This document shows, one piece after another, positions 53,853 to 62,656 of a stretch of DNA of 64,000 nucleotides. The notes under the pieces are model-generated. The model did not search any database. It was given only the letters and a program-made list of their open reading frames with translations, and was not told where the DNA came from. The position numbers and the translations under genes are program-made. The stretch lies in assembly GCF_002873135.1 (NCBI RefSeq), contig NZ_MCVI01000017.1, forward strand, positions 76,191 through 140,190, written 5' to 3'. This DNA is from Shewanella sp. 10N.286.48.A6 (lineage in GTDB: Bacteria > Pseudomonadota > Gammaproteobacteria > Enterobacterales > Shewanellaceae). The first letter of the stretch is position 1. Every line of letters begins with the position of its first letter.

Positions 53853-54992
53853 TTAATAAAGTGATGCTTTGTTCTTTTCAATGAAGTCGCGGTTTAAGCG
53901 ACCAAACATCTTGTAGTAAGTCCAAATGGTGTAACTTAATACTGTCGGTACGAAAATAATCGCCGCCCAAGTCATCACATTAAGGGTCATTTCACTTGCG
54001 GTTGCATCCCACATCGTTAAGCTCACATTTGGATCAAGCGATGAAGGCATGACGAATGGGAACATTGATGCGCCACATGTCACGATAATGCCTGCAATAG
54101 CTAGTGAGCTAAATAAGAATGCAAAACCACTTCGGTTAAAGCGACTTGCTAGAATCACCAAGATTGGCATCAACAAACCTAATGCTGGGAACAGCATAGT
54201 CAGAGGATACTTGTCATAGTTAACTAACCATGCGCCTGCTTCTATAGCAACAGTTTTAGCCGTTGGATTAGAAGGACCAGCAGTATCGATTACTGAAGTA
54301 ACCACATAACCGTCAATACCATTTACTAACCAAACACCCGCAGCAGCAAACAACACTGTCACTAACAAACCACACACTTGTGATGCTTTAGCAGCGCGAA
54401 CACGTAGCTCACCTTCAGTTTTCATTTGTAACCATGAAGCACCTTGCATCATCATCATAAGTGCACTGATTAAGCCAGCTAATAAACCAAATGGGTTTAG
54501 TAGGCCTAGTAAGCCACCTTGATAAGTTGCACGTAGGTATTCATCGAACTCAAACGGTACACCTTGTAATAAGTTACCAAAAGCAACACCGATAACTAAT
54601 GGAGGTACAAAACCACCGACAAACAAGGCCCAATCCCACGACTTACGCCATTTTGGATCTTCAATTTTTGAGCGGTAATCAAAACCAACAGGGCGCAGGA
54701 ATAAGGCGAATAACACCAACATCATTGCCACATAAAAACCCGAGAACGACACGGCATATACTGTTGGCCAAGCGGCAAATAACGCACCACCTGCAGTAAT
54801 TAACCAAACTTGGTTACCATCCCAGTGAGGGGCAATCGAGTTAATCATGATACGGCGCTCAGTGTCGTCTTTACCAATAATTGGTAATAACGCACCCACA
54901 CCCATATCAAAACCATCTGTCACAGCAAACCCAACTAGCAATACGCCAACCAGAGCCCACCAGATAAATCTTAGCATTTCATAATCAAACAT
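53853..54992 (-). CDS. cydB: CydB, cytochrome bd ubiquinol oxidase subunit II
   Basis: The 379-residue integral membrane protein starts MFDYEMLRFIWWALVGVLLV and has GFAVTDGFDMGVGALLPIIG, PHWDGNQVWLITAGGALFAA WP and about eight to nine hydrophobic helices. With CydA it reduces O2 to water with high affinity while oxidising quinol. It is 15 nt after cydA. Confidence 0.97.
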   Translation of the reverse strand: MFDYEMLRFIWWALVGVLLVGFAVTDGFDMGVGALLPIIGKDDTERRIMINSIAPHWDGNQVWLITAGGALFAAWPTVYAVSFSGFYVAMMLVLFALFLRPVGFDYRSKIEDPKWRKSWDWALFVGGFVPPLVIGVAFGNLLQGVPFEFDEYLRATYQGGLLGLLNPFGLLAGLISALMMMMQGASWLQMKTEGELRVRAAKASQVCGLLVTVLFAAAGVWLVNGIDGYVVTSVIDTAGPSNPTAKTVAIEAGAWLVNYDKYPLTMLFPALGLLMPILVILASRFNRSGFAFLFSSLAIAGIIVTCGASMFPFVMPSSLDPNVSLTMWDATASEMTLNVMTWAAIIFVPTVLSYTIWTYYKMFGRLNRDFIEKNKASLY

Positions 54993-55007
54993 AATCAGGT
55001 CCTCAGA

Positions 55008-56564
55008 TTAAGCATCTTGGTTTTCAAAATGATATCTACCTGTCTTAAGGCATGATGGGCCAAGACGAGCAAACTTAAACATTAAGAACATTTCGATCAC
55101 TAATAGTATTGAGTAGAACACAGTGATTGAAATGATACTGAACCATATATCACCTGGCGTTAGCGTTGATGCTGACATAAAGGTCGGTAAGACTTCTGAA
55201 ATGGTCCAAGGTTGACGACCATACTCTGCCACAAACCAACCACATTCAATTGCAATCCAAGGTAGTGGCAAGCTGTATAGCGCTGCACGTAATACCCATG
55301 GTTTTTCTTCAATTTTATGACGGGTGCTTTGCCAGAATGCCGCAGCAAATACCAATAGCATAATCACGCCACACGCAACCATGATACGGAATGACCAGAA
55401 CATAGGGGCAACGTTAGGAATAGAGTCTTTAGCGGCAGCTTTAATTTGCTCTTCTGTCGCATCGACTACATTTTCTGTGTAACGTTTTAGCAGTAGACCA
55501 TAGCCTAAATCGCCTTTGGTCATTTCAAAATCAGCACGAATTTGCTCTGTTTCATTACCTGCGCGAAGTTGTTCTAGTAAAGAGTAAGCAATCATACCGT
55601 TACGGATACGAATTTCATGCTCGTCGATTAAGTCGATAATACCAGTCACTTGCTCATCTAAAGAACGCGTTGCAATGATCCCCATTACGTATGGGATCTT
55701 AATCGCGTAGTCAGTGTGCATGGTTTCTTGATTTGGGAAACCCACTGCAGTAAAGGCCGCTGGTGCTGGCTCAGTGTGCCATTCCGCTTCAATTGCCGCT
55801 AATTTAACGCGCTGTACTTCACCTACTTCATAGCCAGACTCATCGCCTAGTACCATTACCGATAGGATTGACGCCATACCAAAACTTGCAGCAATCGCAA
55901 ACGAGCGACGGGCAAACGGTAAATCACGACCTTTAAGGATAAAGTAAGAACTAATTGCCAAGACGAACATCGCGCCGGCAACATAACCTGATGCGACTGT
56001 ATGAACAAACTTAACTTGCGCAACAGGGTTGAACAGTACTTCAGCGAAGCTGGTCATTTCCATACGCATTGTTTCATAGTTAAACACTGACCCTACTGGG
56101 TTTTGCATCCAACCATTAGCAATCAGGATCCATAAAGCTGACATGTTAGAGCCGATAGCAACTAACCAAGTAACCGCTAAATGTTGACGCTTACTAAAGC
56201 GATCCCAACCGAAGAAGAACATACCCACTAAGGTAGATTCTAAGAAGAAAGCCATTAAGCCTTCAATCGCCAGTGGAGCACCAAAAATATCACCCACATA
56301 ATGTGAGAAATACGCCCAGTTAGTACCGAACTGGAATTCCATTGCTAAACCGGTGGTAACACCTAAAGCAAAGTTAATTCCGAATAACTTACCCCAAAAC
56401 TTAGTCATGTCTTTGTAGATTTGGTTATTAGTCATCACGTAAACGGATTCCATAATAGCCAAAATAAACGCTAGACCTAAGGTTAAAGGTACAAATATAA
56501 AGTGGTACATGGCTGTTAGCGCGAACTGTAACCGTGACAGTTCAACAACCTCTTCAATAATCAT
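55008..56564 (-). CDS. cydA: CydA, cytochrome bd ubiquinol oxidase subunit I
   Basis: The 518-residue protein starts [20 protein letters not shown], with His ligands in the early helices ([11 protein letters not shown]) and the [13 protein letters not shown] motif. The insert with [20 protein letters not shown] suggests the long Q-loop form seen in E. coli. A TTG nine codons upstream opens the frame, but GGAG 7 nt before 56564 decides the start. It is the first gene of cydABX. Confidence 0.97.
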   Translation of the reverse strand: MIIEEVVELSRLQFALTAMYHFIFVPLTLGLAFILAIMESVYVMTNNQIYKDMTKFWGKLFGINFALGVTTGLAMEFQFGTNWAYFSHYVGDIFGAPLAIEGLMAFFLESTLVGMFFFGWDRFSKRQHLAVTWLVAIGSNMSALWILIANGWMQNPVGSVFNYETMRMEMTSFAEVLFNPVAQVKFVHTVASGYVAGAMFVLAISSYFILKGRDLPFARRSFAIAASFGMASILSVMVLGDESGYEVGEVQRVKLAAIEAEWHTEPAPAAFTAVGFPNQETMHTDYAIKIPYVMGIIATRSLDEQVTGIIDLIDEHEIRIRNGMIAYSLLEQLRAGNETEQIRADFEMTKGDLGYGLLLKRYTENVVDATEEQIKAAAKDSIPNVAPMFWSFRIMVACGVIMLLVFAAAFWQSTRHKIEEKPWVLRAALYSLPLPWIAIECGWFVAEYGRQPWTISEVLPTFMSASTLTPGDIWFSIISITVFYSILLVIEMFLMFKFARLGPSCLKTGRYHFENQDA

Positions 56565-57372
56565 TGGCGACTCCTTACCCAGTACATCCAAATGTCATGT
56601 CGACTTCCTCAAAAACAAAAGTGTTATTGCAGGAAATAAATTTATTAATCTAAAGCAGCACCCAAAAAAACAGGTTAATGAATTGTTATTTTAAGACTAC
56701 CGTAACTCAATTTCGTTTTTAGTTTATTTCGCCTTAGCACCACAATAGTGAGACGTTTATCACACCAAGATAGCAAAGGGTGACACAGCGCAAATAAACC
56801 AAGCCCACCAAAATCATAAAATCAGCAAAAACAGTTACTTATAAAAATAATTAATGGTGCACACCTCTATTTTATATCATCTAAATTTGATTCAAATCAA
56901 TCAAACTTGCCACCCTTAATGGGTTTTCTGTGGGTTTTGGGCAATAGCGCAAACTACCAACTTTTATGTATTGACCAATACCCCAAATATTGCTAGGAAT
57001 TTTTTTACATTTTTTTAATATAGTGTTCCCTAATCCATGTTTTGCTAATGAATTTAGCCTAAGTAACAAAATTAGATCAAAAAAAACCATGGGATATATA
57101 TTTTAACCCTTACAGCTTTAATTTAAATAATTAAACCATTGAATATAAATAACAAATAAAAACAATAGTTCAAAAACAAAGCAGGAAGCCACACCTCATT
57201 CATTAGTTTTGCTAATGCGTTAGATTAATTTAACTCGTTTGAGAAAAACATCGGCAGGCTTTAATATTCGCCCCGTGTTGAGAGAAGGTCGATTGGACTT
57301 GAACAGAATGGATTTCAAGTTACATCCCCAACTCTACTAATTTGAAATTATTACTGAGTGGAGATTTAAAAG
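56565..57372. other. cydA upstream / small-ORF upstream intergenic region
   Basis: This AT-rich stretch of about 800 bp holds an FNR-type box at 56887-56900. An apparent minus-strand ORF at 56881-57090 has no family features and no ribosome site and is not called. Confidence 0.5.
56887..56900. promoter_or_regulatory. FNR/EtrA-type binding site
   Basis: TTGATTCAAATCAA is a perfect TTGAT-N4-ATCAA dyad. It lies about 320 bp upstream of the cydA ATG and fits control of cytochrome bd by oxygen, which FNR and ArcA govern in related bacteria. Confidence 0.75.
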
Positions 57373-57444
57373 ATGACTAAATTATTTGATCGCGTAATCA
57401 ACAGCTACAAACGTATCTTTGTTGAAATGCACAAATCGTACTAA
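57373..57444 (+). CDS. Candidate 23-residue small protein or leader peptide
   Basis: ATG at 57373 starts a short frame (MTKLFDRVINSYKRIF...SY) with GGAG about 9 nt upstream. The peptide is basic and amphipathic, without a membrane segment. A stem-loop follows at once (57452-57506) and a terminator at 57611-57643, so it lies inside a short transcript. I do not recognise a family. It may be a leader peptide, a small protein, or chance. Confidence 0.45.
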   Translation: MTKLFDRVINSYKRIFVEMHKSY

Positions 57445-57451
57445 ACGCTAT

Positions 57452-57506
57452 TATGTTGTTGCTAGCATCAATACCTACAATTTAGGTGAGTGTTAGCAGC
57501 AATAAA
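57452..57506 (+). other. Extended stem-loop after the tiny ORF
   Basis: Outer arms TTGCTA/TTAGCAGCAA-type and inner arms ACCTA/TAGGT around CAATT form a two-tier hairpin starting about 8 nt past the ORF stop. No T-run follows directly. Confidence 0.5.
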
Positions 57507-57610
57507 ACTAAAGACGCATTAAGTATGCAATTGCTTGCTAAATCCGTTGGACGTTTACCCTTGATGTTTTGTTAGCGCAAAACAGCTCTTGCAACATAGA
57601 GCAATAATCG

Positions 57611-57643
57611 GCCCTTTAGGATTAATATTCTAAGGGGCTTTTT
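57611..57643 (+). terminator. Terminator of the tiny-ORF transcript
   Basis: GCCCTTTAG pairs with CTAAGGGGC (one G-U) with a loop of AT-rich sequence, followed by TTTTTA. Confidence 0.85.
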
Positions 57644-57712
57644 ATTGTCTAATTTAAAGTTTGCTTATCATTGGCGCTTGCAACAGAGTAATCAATGCAT
57701 AGCCATAACCTC

Positions 57713-57769
57713 TAAGTTAGTACACATAAGTTAGGACACATAAGTTAGGACACATTAAGTTAGGACACT
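57713..57769. repeat. 14/15-bp tandem repeat, four copies
   Basis: The unit is TAAGTTAGGACACA; the first copy has one substitution, the third has one extra T, and the last ends in T. It lies about 90 bp upstream of the cyclase-like gene. Confidence 0.92.
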
Positions 57770-57860
57770 ACTGCTTATATAATCATATAATAATCTATAT
57801 ATTGCCCATTAGTTGCCCCCGCCCAATACTCGTTGGCGATGAATCCTAAAGAGATGACAT

Positions 57861-58418
57861 ATGCATGAACAAAAGCTAAGCCTTGTTATTGAAAGCGGCC
57901 ACCCTGCCTATGAATGGGCAAAAAAGCAGTCTGACGCCGTCGGCGCTTTTGGTCACATAGGTACTCATATTGATTGTTACGATTCAGAGCCATTAGAAGC
58001 ACAGTATGAAGTCGATGTCGTTGTTATAAATTGTACTCACGAAATGCCGTCAGTGGATGATTTAGAGCCTTTAGCGTTAGCAGACAAAGCATTGGTACTT
58101 TTTACCGCAAACATTGAGCAAAATGGTTACGGCACGCCAAACTATGGCGTTATGAATACTGCGCTAACCAGTGATGCTATTGAGCAAATTCTACTTAACG
58201 CGCCCGCCTTTATCGTTATTGACAGCTACGGAATAGGATCCCATGGTGATGAACACATAGCTTTTGATAAAAGATGCGAGTCGAAAGGCTGTTTCGTGAT
58301 TGAAAATGTGAACTTATCTGCAGCAGTAACACACTCAATGGTAAAACTTAAAATAGCCTTTGATAAGGACTCTAAATCGACAGGAAAAAGGTGCGATATT
58401 AGCGCAATTTGCCGCTAA
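57861..58418 (+). CDS. Cyclase/kynurenine-formamidase-like metal-dependent hydrolase
   Basis: The 185-residue protein keeps the H-x3-H-x-D metal motif of the cyclase superfamily (FGHIGTHIDCY, residues about 30-40) and a later SYGIGSHGDEHIAFDKRCES, followed by GCFVIENVNLSA, which corresponds to the family's ENL motif. It is slightly shorter than usual members, with a trimmed N-terminus. The substrate is unknown. GAGATGAC precedes the ATG. Tandem repeats flank it on both sides. Confidence 0.75.
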   Translation: MHEQKLSLVIESGHPAYEWAKKQSDAVGAFGHIGTHIDCYDSEPLEAQYEVDVVVINCTHEMPSVDDLEPLALADKALVLFTANIEQNGYGTPNYGVMNTALTSDAIEQILLNAPAFIVIDSYGIGSHGDEHIAFDKRCESKGCFVIENVNLSAAVTHSMVKLKIAFDKDSKSTGKRCDISAICR

Positions 58419-58440
58419 CTATTTATAGTTTAATAATGCT

Positions 58441-58660
58441 ATCTAACTAATTGTCTCAAATAAATTTCACCTAACAAATCGCATCTAACTATATGTCCCA
58501 AATTAATCCCACCTAATAAATTGCACCTAACTATTTGTCTCTAATTAATTTCACCTAACAGATTGCACCTAACCTACTGTATTTAAATGTTTTATTTAAC
58601 ATTCTGCATCTAACTATTTGTATTTAACTATTTGTATTTAACTATTTGTATTTAACTATG
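58441..58660. repeat. Compound tandem array: four 41-42-bp units then three 14-bp units
   Basis: Units at 58441, 58483, 58525 and 58567 each follow the pattern AYCTAACTA..TGTC...CACCTAA.A..TGC; the fourth is diverged. From 58612 a perfect 14-bp unit AACTATTTGTATTT is repeated three times. The array starts 22 bp after the cyclase-like stop. Confidence 0.9.
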
Positions 58661-58681
58661 GGATTAATAAAGATCTCCTGT

Positions 58682-58888
58682 TTAAGCCAGATGCGCCCTT
58701 TCTGAACCTCGAAACTCCTTTGGGATTAACTGGTTTTTCACTGTCCCCGCTAAAAAGTACCAGCAGCGGACTTTCTGTTTGCCGTTCTCAATAGCTTTAT
58801 GTATTTCAAAACCCTTAAGTGGCCAAAGTGACTGTTTGTTACTGGCTTCACTTTGACGAAATAAATGATATGTTATAACATTGCCTTT
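58682..58888 (-). other. Orphan open frame without a start, possible gene remnant
   Basis: The minus strand is open for 68 codons with protein-like composition (KNQLIPKEFRGSERAHLA at its end, WYFLAGT in the middle), but no ATG/GTG/TTG at the 5' end, and its 5' end covers the Zur box of the receptor gene. It may be a remnant or repeat-derived sequence. I do not recognise the family. Confidence 0.35.
58864..58882 (+). promoter_or_regulatory. Zur box upstream of the TonB-dependent receptor
   Basis: Read on the minus strand, AATGTTATAACATATCATT matches 17 of 19 positions of the AATGTTATAATATAACATT-type Zur consensus as I remember it for Gammaproteobacteria. It ends 34 bp before the receptor start codon. 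Confidence 0.75.
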
Positions 58889-58916
58889 TTAATCCATCCT
58901 TGATAGGGCAAAGCAC

Positions 58917-61031
58917 GTGAAAAAGCATTTTCTATATTCAATTATTGTCATTTCTAATGGTGCGTTAGCGCAAGATAGCAATAACCCAACCTCAGAAACT
59001 AATGATGATATTGAGCGCATTGAGGTAAATAGACTTTGGCAGCCTTACCGAGGCAACGTACCATTGATTGATACTCCCCAAGCAGTAGATAGAATTAATG
59101 CCGATACCATCAAAAACGAGGGCATTACTCGTTTCATGGACGCCTTGGACTTTTCGCCTAGTATCGTAAGGCAAAATAACTCTGGCGGTATGTTTGATAG
59201 CTTTGCTATTCGCGGTTTTTCGGGCGACGAAAATAACCCGACAGGTTACTTAGTAAATGGCTTTAACTCGCGAGGTTATAACGGCAACAGAAATACCGCC
59301 AATATTGAAACCATTGAAGTAATGAAAGGGCCAGGCTCAGCACTGTACGGACAAGGTGAACCGGGTGGCACGGTCAATATCATCACTAAAAAGCCGCAAT
59401 TTGATGAACAAGGTTATATTCAGGGAACCTTAGGTAATTTCAATCAAAAACAAGTGGAATTTGATCACACCAAAGGCATTAGTGACGATGTTGCTTACCG
59501 CATCAATGGCTTTTACGAAGATTCAGATACCTTTCGTGACCATGTTGATATTGAAAGCTTGAATTTAAGCCCGTCACTTTTGTGGAATATCTCTGACGCC
59601 ACCAGCTTAAGTTATGAAATGGAAATTCTACATCAAAGCAAGCCGTTAGATCGCGGTGTCTATGTATTAGATAATGATTTTGACGCTGTCGATACTGCCG
59701 CATTTTATGGTGATACCCGAGACGGAGCCCATAAAGTTGAAGCGCTAGGACACCAACTACTATTAAATCATCAGCTTAATAACTCGTGGCACTTATTAGC
59801 CGGTTTAGCTTATCGGGATTCATCCTTTAAAGGTCAATCTTCAGATGCTGAACTATCTGACGGCCGCCAGCTGATTTATAGCGACCCAAATACCTTATCA
59901 AGACAAAGAAGAGAGCGTGATTATCAGGCGCAAGACTTCTCGGCGCGTTTTGAAGTTAGCGGTGACGTAGAGCTTGGTGGAATGACCAATAATCTATTAA
60001 TTGGGTTAGATTATTATAACTTCCAGCTAGATACTGATTATAGAGTGTGGCGAACCGCTTGGGGTTCAGGCGATGCGACATACTCAATCAACCCTAATAA
60101 CCCTGATTACACTATGTATCAGCCTGAAACCACACCAACAACCTTAACCTTTGAAGAGCAAAAAGGCCTTGGTTTTTACGCCCAAGATTTAATTGAGTTG
60201 ACTGATAAAGCCAAGCTGTTATTGGGCTTCAGAGTCGATAGCTTTAATCAGCACATTGTCAATAAACTGGATAATGAGTCTCAAGAGCAAGATCAAACTG
60301 AAGTATCTTCTCGTTTCGGTTTTGTCTATGAATTGGATGACAATATCAATATTTACACCAGCTACGCTGAAGGTTTCAGACCTAATCCTGGGCTTGATTC
60401 AGACAGAAATGCTTTTGACCCAGAACAAACTAAATCTTTCGAAGTCGGTCTTAAATGGCAAAATGTCGCTGACAGGTTCTCCGGTAGCCTTGCACTGTTT
60501 GATGCCAGCAAAACCAATATGTTAACAGCAGAGCCAGACACAGGGCTTTCTGCGACTTTAGGTGAGGTTGAAAGTCAGGGAGTTGAGTTTCAGCTGACCA
60601 CCTTACTAACGGCTGATACCAGCATTGAGTTAGCCTACGCTTATACCGATGCAAGAACAGCAAACGATTTGATTGATAATGACTGGGGCGTGCCAATCCC
60701 TAAAGGTTCACGTTTAATCAACGTTGCAGAGCATGTCGGTCATGTGGCCCTAAGACATTATACTGACATTATGGGTAAAGAAGCTTATTTTGGCGCTACG
60801 GTCAATTACGTTGGCGACCGTCTAGGTGAAACCACATCACCTGATTATATTTTACCTGCATACACCTTAGTGAACCTATCCGCAGCGATAGAGTTAAGCA
60901 GCAAGTTTAGTGTAATGCTTGATGTGAATAACCTGTTTAATGAGCAATACTTTGAAAGCTCCTATCACAGGTTATGGACTATGCCGGGTGAGCCGATTAA
61001 TTTCACCGCGAGTGTTAAGTATCAATTCTAA
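58917..61031 (+). CDS. TonB-dependent outer-membrane receptor (siderophore/zincophore type)
   Basis: The 704-residue precursor starts with GTG and has a signal peptide ending near NGALAQ. The plug domain (about 50-170) has DTPQAVDRINADTI, FAIRGFSGDENNPTGYLVNG and GPGSALYGQGEPGGTVNIIT. The barrel contains FRPNPGLDSDRNAFDPEQTK and ends in FTASVKYQF, a typical terminal Phe. Architecture is that of siderophore receptors without an N-terminal signalling domain. The Zur box and the nearby Zur gene suggest zinc or a zinc-metallophore as the cargo rather than iron; that is inference. Confidence 0.9.
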   Translation: MKKHFLYSIIVISNGALAQDSNNPTSETNDDIERIEVNRLWQPYRGNVPLIDTPQAVDRINADTIKNEGITRFMDALDFSPSIVRQNNSGGMFDSFAIRGFSGDENNPTGYLVNGFNSRGYNGNRNTANIETIEVMKGPGSALYGQGEPGGTVNIITKKPQFDEQGYIQGTLGNFNQKQVEFDHTKGISDDVAYRINGFYEDSDTFRDHVDIESLNLSPSLLWNISDATSLSYEMEILHQSKPLDRGVYVLDNDFDAVDTAAFYGDTRDGAHKVEALGHQLLLNHQLNNSWHLLAGLAYRDSSFKGQSSDAELSDGRQLIYSDPNTLSRQRRERDYQAQDFSARFEVSGDVELGGMTNNLLIGLDYYNFQLDTDYRVWRTAWGSGDATYSINPNNPDYTMYQPETTPTTLTFEEQKGLGFYAQDLIELTDKAKLLLGFRVDSFNQHIVNKLDNESQEQDQTEVSSRFGFVYELDDNINIYTSYAEGFRPNPGLDSDRNAFDPEQTKSFEVGLKWQNVADRFSGSLALFDASKTNMLTAEPDTGLSATLGEVESQGVEFQLTTLLTADTSIELAYAYTDARTANDLIDNDWGVPIPKGSRLINVAEHVGHVALRHYTDIMGKEAYFGATVNYVGDRLGETTSPDYILPAYTLVNLSAAIELSSKFSVMLDVNNLFNEQYFESSYHRLWTMPGEPINFTASVKYQF

Positions 61032-61107
61032 TTTTCAGTATTAATTGCTGCTTGGGCTTGCTAATACGACTTCTGTTTAAGGTTTTCACTGCTCATTGAC
61101 ATCAGTC

Positions 61108-61280
61108 AACTCCGCGGTAAACCCCAAACTTCATTGTCTTAGCATCGCCACTAACGCTATTTGGATAGTTAAATTTGATAGTTAAATTTGATAGCGTTAA
61201 ACCTTGTCACTAGTCCCGACTGACAAGGGGCAAGTCCGCGGTGTAAACTCAAACTGCATTGTTTTAGTACCACAATGACA
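61108..61280. repeat. Imperfect ~45-bp duplication and 13-bp tandem repeat downstream of the receptor
   Basis: Two related segments (about 61110-61155 and 61230-61275) share TCCGCGGT, AAACTTCATTG/AAACTGCATTG and TTAG. Between them GATAGTTAAATTT is repeated twice (61164-61189) inside 9-bp inverted arms TAACGCTAT (61152-61160) and ATAGCGTTA (61191-61199). Confidence 0.75.
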
Positions 61281-61282
61281 TT

Positions 61283-61306
61283 AAGCGACCTTAGGGTCGC
61301 TTTTTT
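61283..61306 (+). terminator. Terminator downstream of the receptor gene
   Basis: The stem AAGCGACC/GGTCGCTT with loop TTAG is followed by TTTTG. It lies 250 nt past the receptor stop, so the transcript could carry a long 3' region. Confidence 0.88.
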
Positions 61307-61374
61307 GTTGAGGATATCAGAGGTGAATCTATCAGTTGAGCTGAGTGGCTCAAGTGTCAAATATAAAGAATGCG

Positions 61375-61854
61375 TTAATCATTGGGCTTTTCACTAGGGT
61401 TAGCACAGTCATTACACAAGCATTGTAATTCTATTTGAGAGTTGAGCAGTTGAAAGTCCGCTTGTTGAATGCTCTCTTTTAAAGCCTCGATCACGCTGGC
61501 TTGAATGCCCTTCTCGGCCACTTTGCCGCAACTTTTACAAATCAAAAACTGCGGTACTTGGTGCTTGTGAGCGCAAGTGATGTGTGAACAAGCAAGGTAC
61601 TTATTTTCAGATGATAGCTTATGCACTAAAGGCAGTTCACTGAGTATATCCAGCATACGATAAACAGACATCGGTGCTAATGATTCTTGGTGTGTCGCAC
61701 GGTAAATATCAACGATTTCATAGGCTGATAAGGGTTTGCTAGAGTTAAGTAATACACCTAAAACATTCTTTCTTTTTGCCGTTAGCTTTACACCATTGTC
61801 GTGACATAGTTGTTCTGCTTTAGCAAAAATTTCAGTGTTATTAGAAGTAGGCAT
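61375..61854 (-). CDS. zur: Zur-like Fur-family metal-responsive repressor
   Basis: The 159-residue protein has a Fur-type winged helix (KLTAKRKNVLGVLLNSSKPL, SVYRMLDILSELPLVHKL) and the two structural-zinc Cys pairs CKSCG and CLCNDC. The H-rich segment CAHKHQVPQF and Cys-rich N-terminal half (CSHITC) fit Zur better than Fur, which has HHDH. TTG at 61866 is an alternative start. It faces the Zur-box-controlled receptor. Confidence 0.88.
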   Translation of the reverse strand: MPTSNNTEIFAKAEQLCHDNGVKLTAKRKNVLGVLLNSSKPLSAYEIVDIYRATHQESLAPMSVYRMLDILSELPLVHKLSSENKYLACSHITCAHKHQVPQFLICKSCGKVAEKGIQASVIEALKESIQQADFQLLNSQIELQCLCNDCANPSEKPND

Positions 61855-61866
61855 AGATAAGCTCAA

Positions 61867-62019
61867 GAGAAATCGTTATTGTTGTTATTATTTCTTGTCG
61901 GACTGACATTGTAAATGATAAAAAATAGAACATCTTAACAGCATTAAATAATTGCTATTTTTTGTGATTTTAAACCGTTTTTCGGCGCTTAGCTAATTTA
62001 GACCATTGGTTTCCTTTTT
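61867..62019. other. Zur upstream region
   Basis: The AT-rich region contains the zur promoter. I see no Zur box here and no other gene. Confidence 0.4.
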
Positions 62020-62022
62020 GTA

Positions 62023-62200
62023 TTTCCAAACTTCGTTTGGATTAACGTCATGGTTTTCCACCCACAGCTGATTTTGACCTGTGGATTTTATTCTGCATTT
62101 CCAAACTTCGTTTGGATTAATATCGTGGGTTTTCTGCCCACTGCTGATTTTGATATCTGGGTTTCAGCCTGTAATTCCAAACTCCGTTTGGATTAACGTC
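62023..62200. repeat. Three ~75-bp tandem units with conserved double hairpins
   Basis: Units start at 62023, 62098 and about 62174 (spacing 75 and 76 bp). Each begins TTCCAAACTYCGTTTGGATT, whose CCAAAC/GTTTGG arms form a hairpin. Units 1 and 2 also carry a second dyad (CCACAG/CTGTGG, CCCA/TGGG). A diverged partial copy lies at about 58710. They look like Shewanella intergenic repeat elements. Confidence 0.85.
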
Positions 62201-62640
62201 GTGGCGCTTCGCCCCTTCTTTTGCAAAGAGCAGAGTCAAGGGGGAAAGCGCACACATTTTACAAAAGAAGCCCTTAACAAACCCTCAGCGCCCTAACGAA
62301 AAATGCTGAAAAGCGCATGATTTTCGATGGGGATTGATCCAGCTTTTAACTTCGTTTGTTGATAACTTCGGCCCCTGTTTATTATAAAGAGTGAAAATGC
62401 TAACGCTTCCGATGGTGAGTCTGAAGTAAATGGATTTACAAATGTCACGGTGGCATGGATGCTAAGGAGTGACCCTGCACCGCGAAAGCTAGCCTGACGT
62501 CCTGTCAAGCTCACGCTATTTTCTCTGCGTCCTCAATTCAAAGGGAGTCCTTTAGCTGATTAGATTCTTGGTTTTTTTAGCTTTTTTAATTGCCACGAAT
62601 ACAGTCAAATCGAAGAGATAATAATCCCGGTGTAGATGCA
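62201..62640. repeat. Repeat-derived intergenic stretch
   Basis: No credible gene. The open frames on both strands (for example 62293-62514 minus) lack ribosome sites and family features. The sequence resembles mosaic intergenic repeats seen in multiple copies in Shewanella; that is from memory. Confidence 0.45.
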
Positions 62641-62656
62641 GCAGCGAGCTTCTGAC

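Noticed and set aside
56881..57090. 69-codon minus-strand ORF upstream of cydA
   Set aside because: No ribosome site or family features; AT-rich and overlapping the FNR box. Most likely a chance frame.
62293..62514. 73-codon minus ORF and an overlapping plus-strand open frame ending near 62492
   Set aside because: Both read plausibly as protein, but lie in repeat-derived sequence, have no ribosome site and overlap each other.
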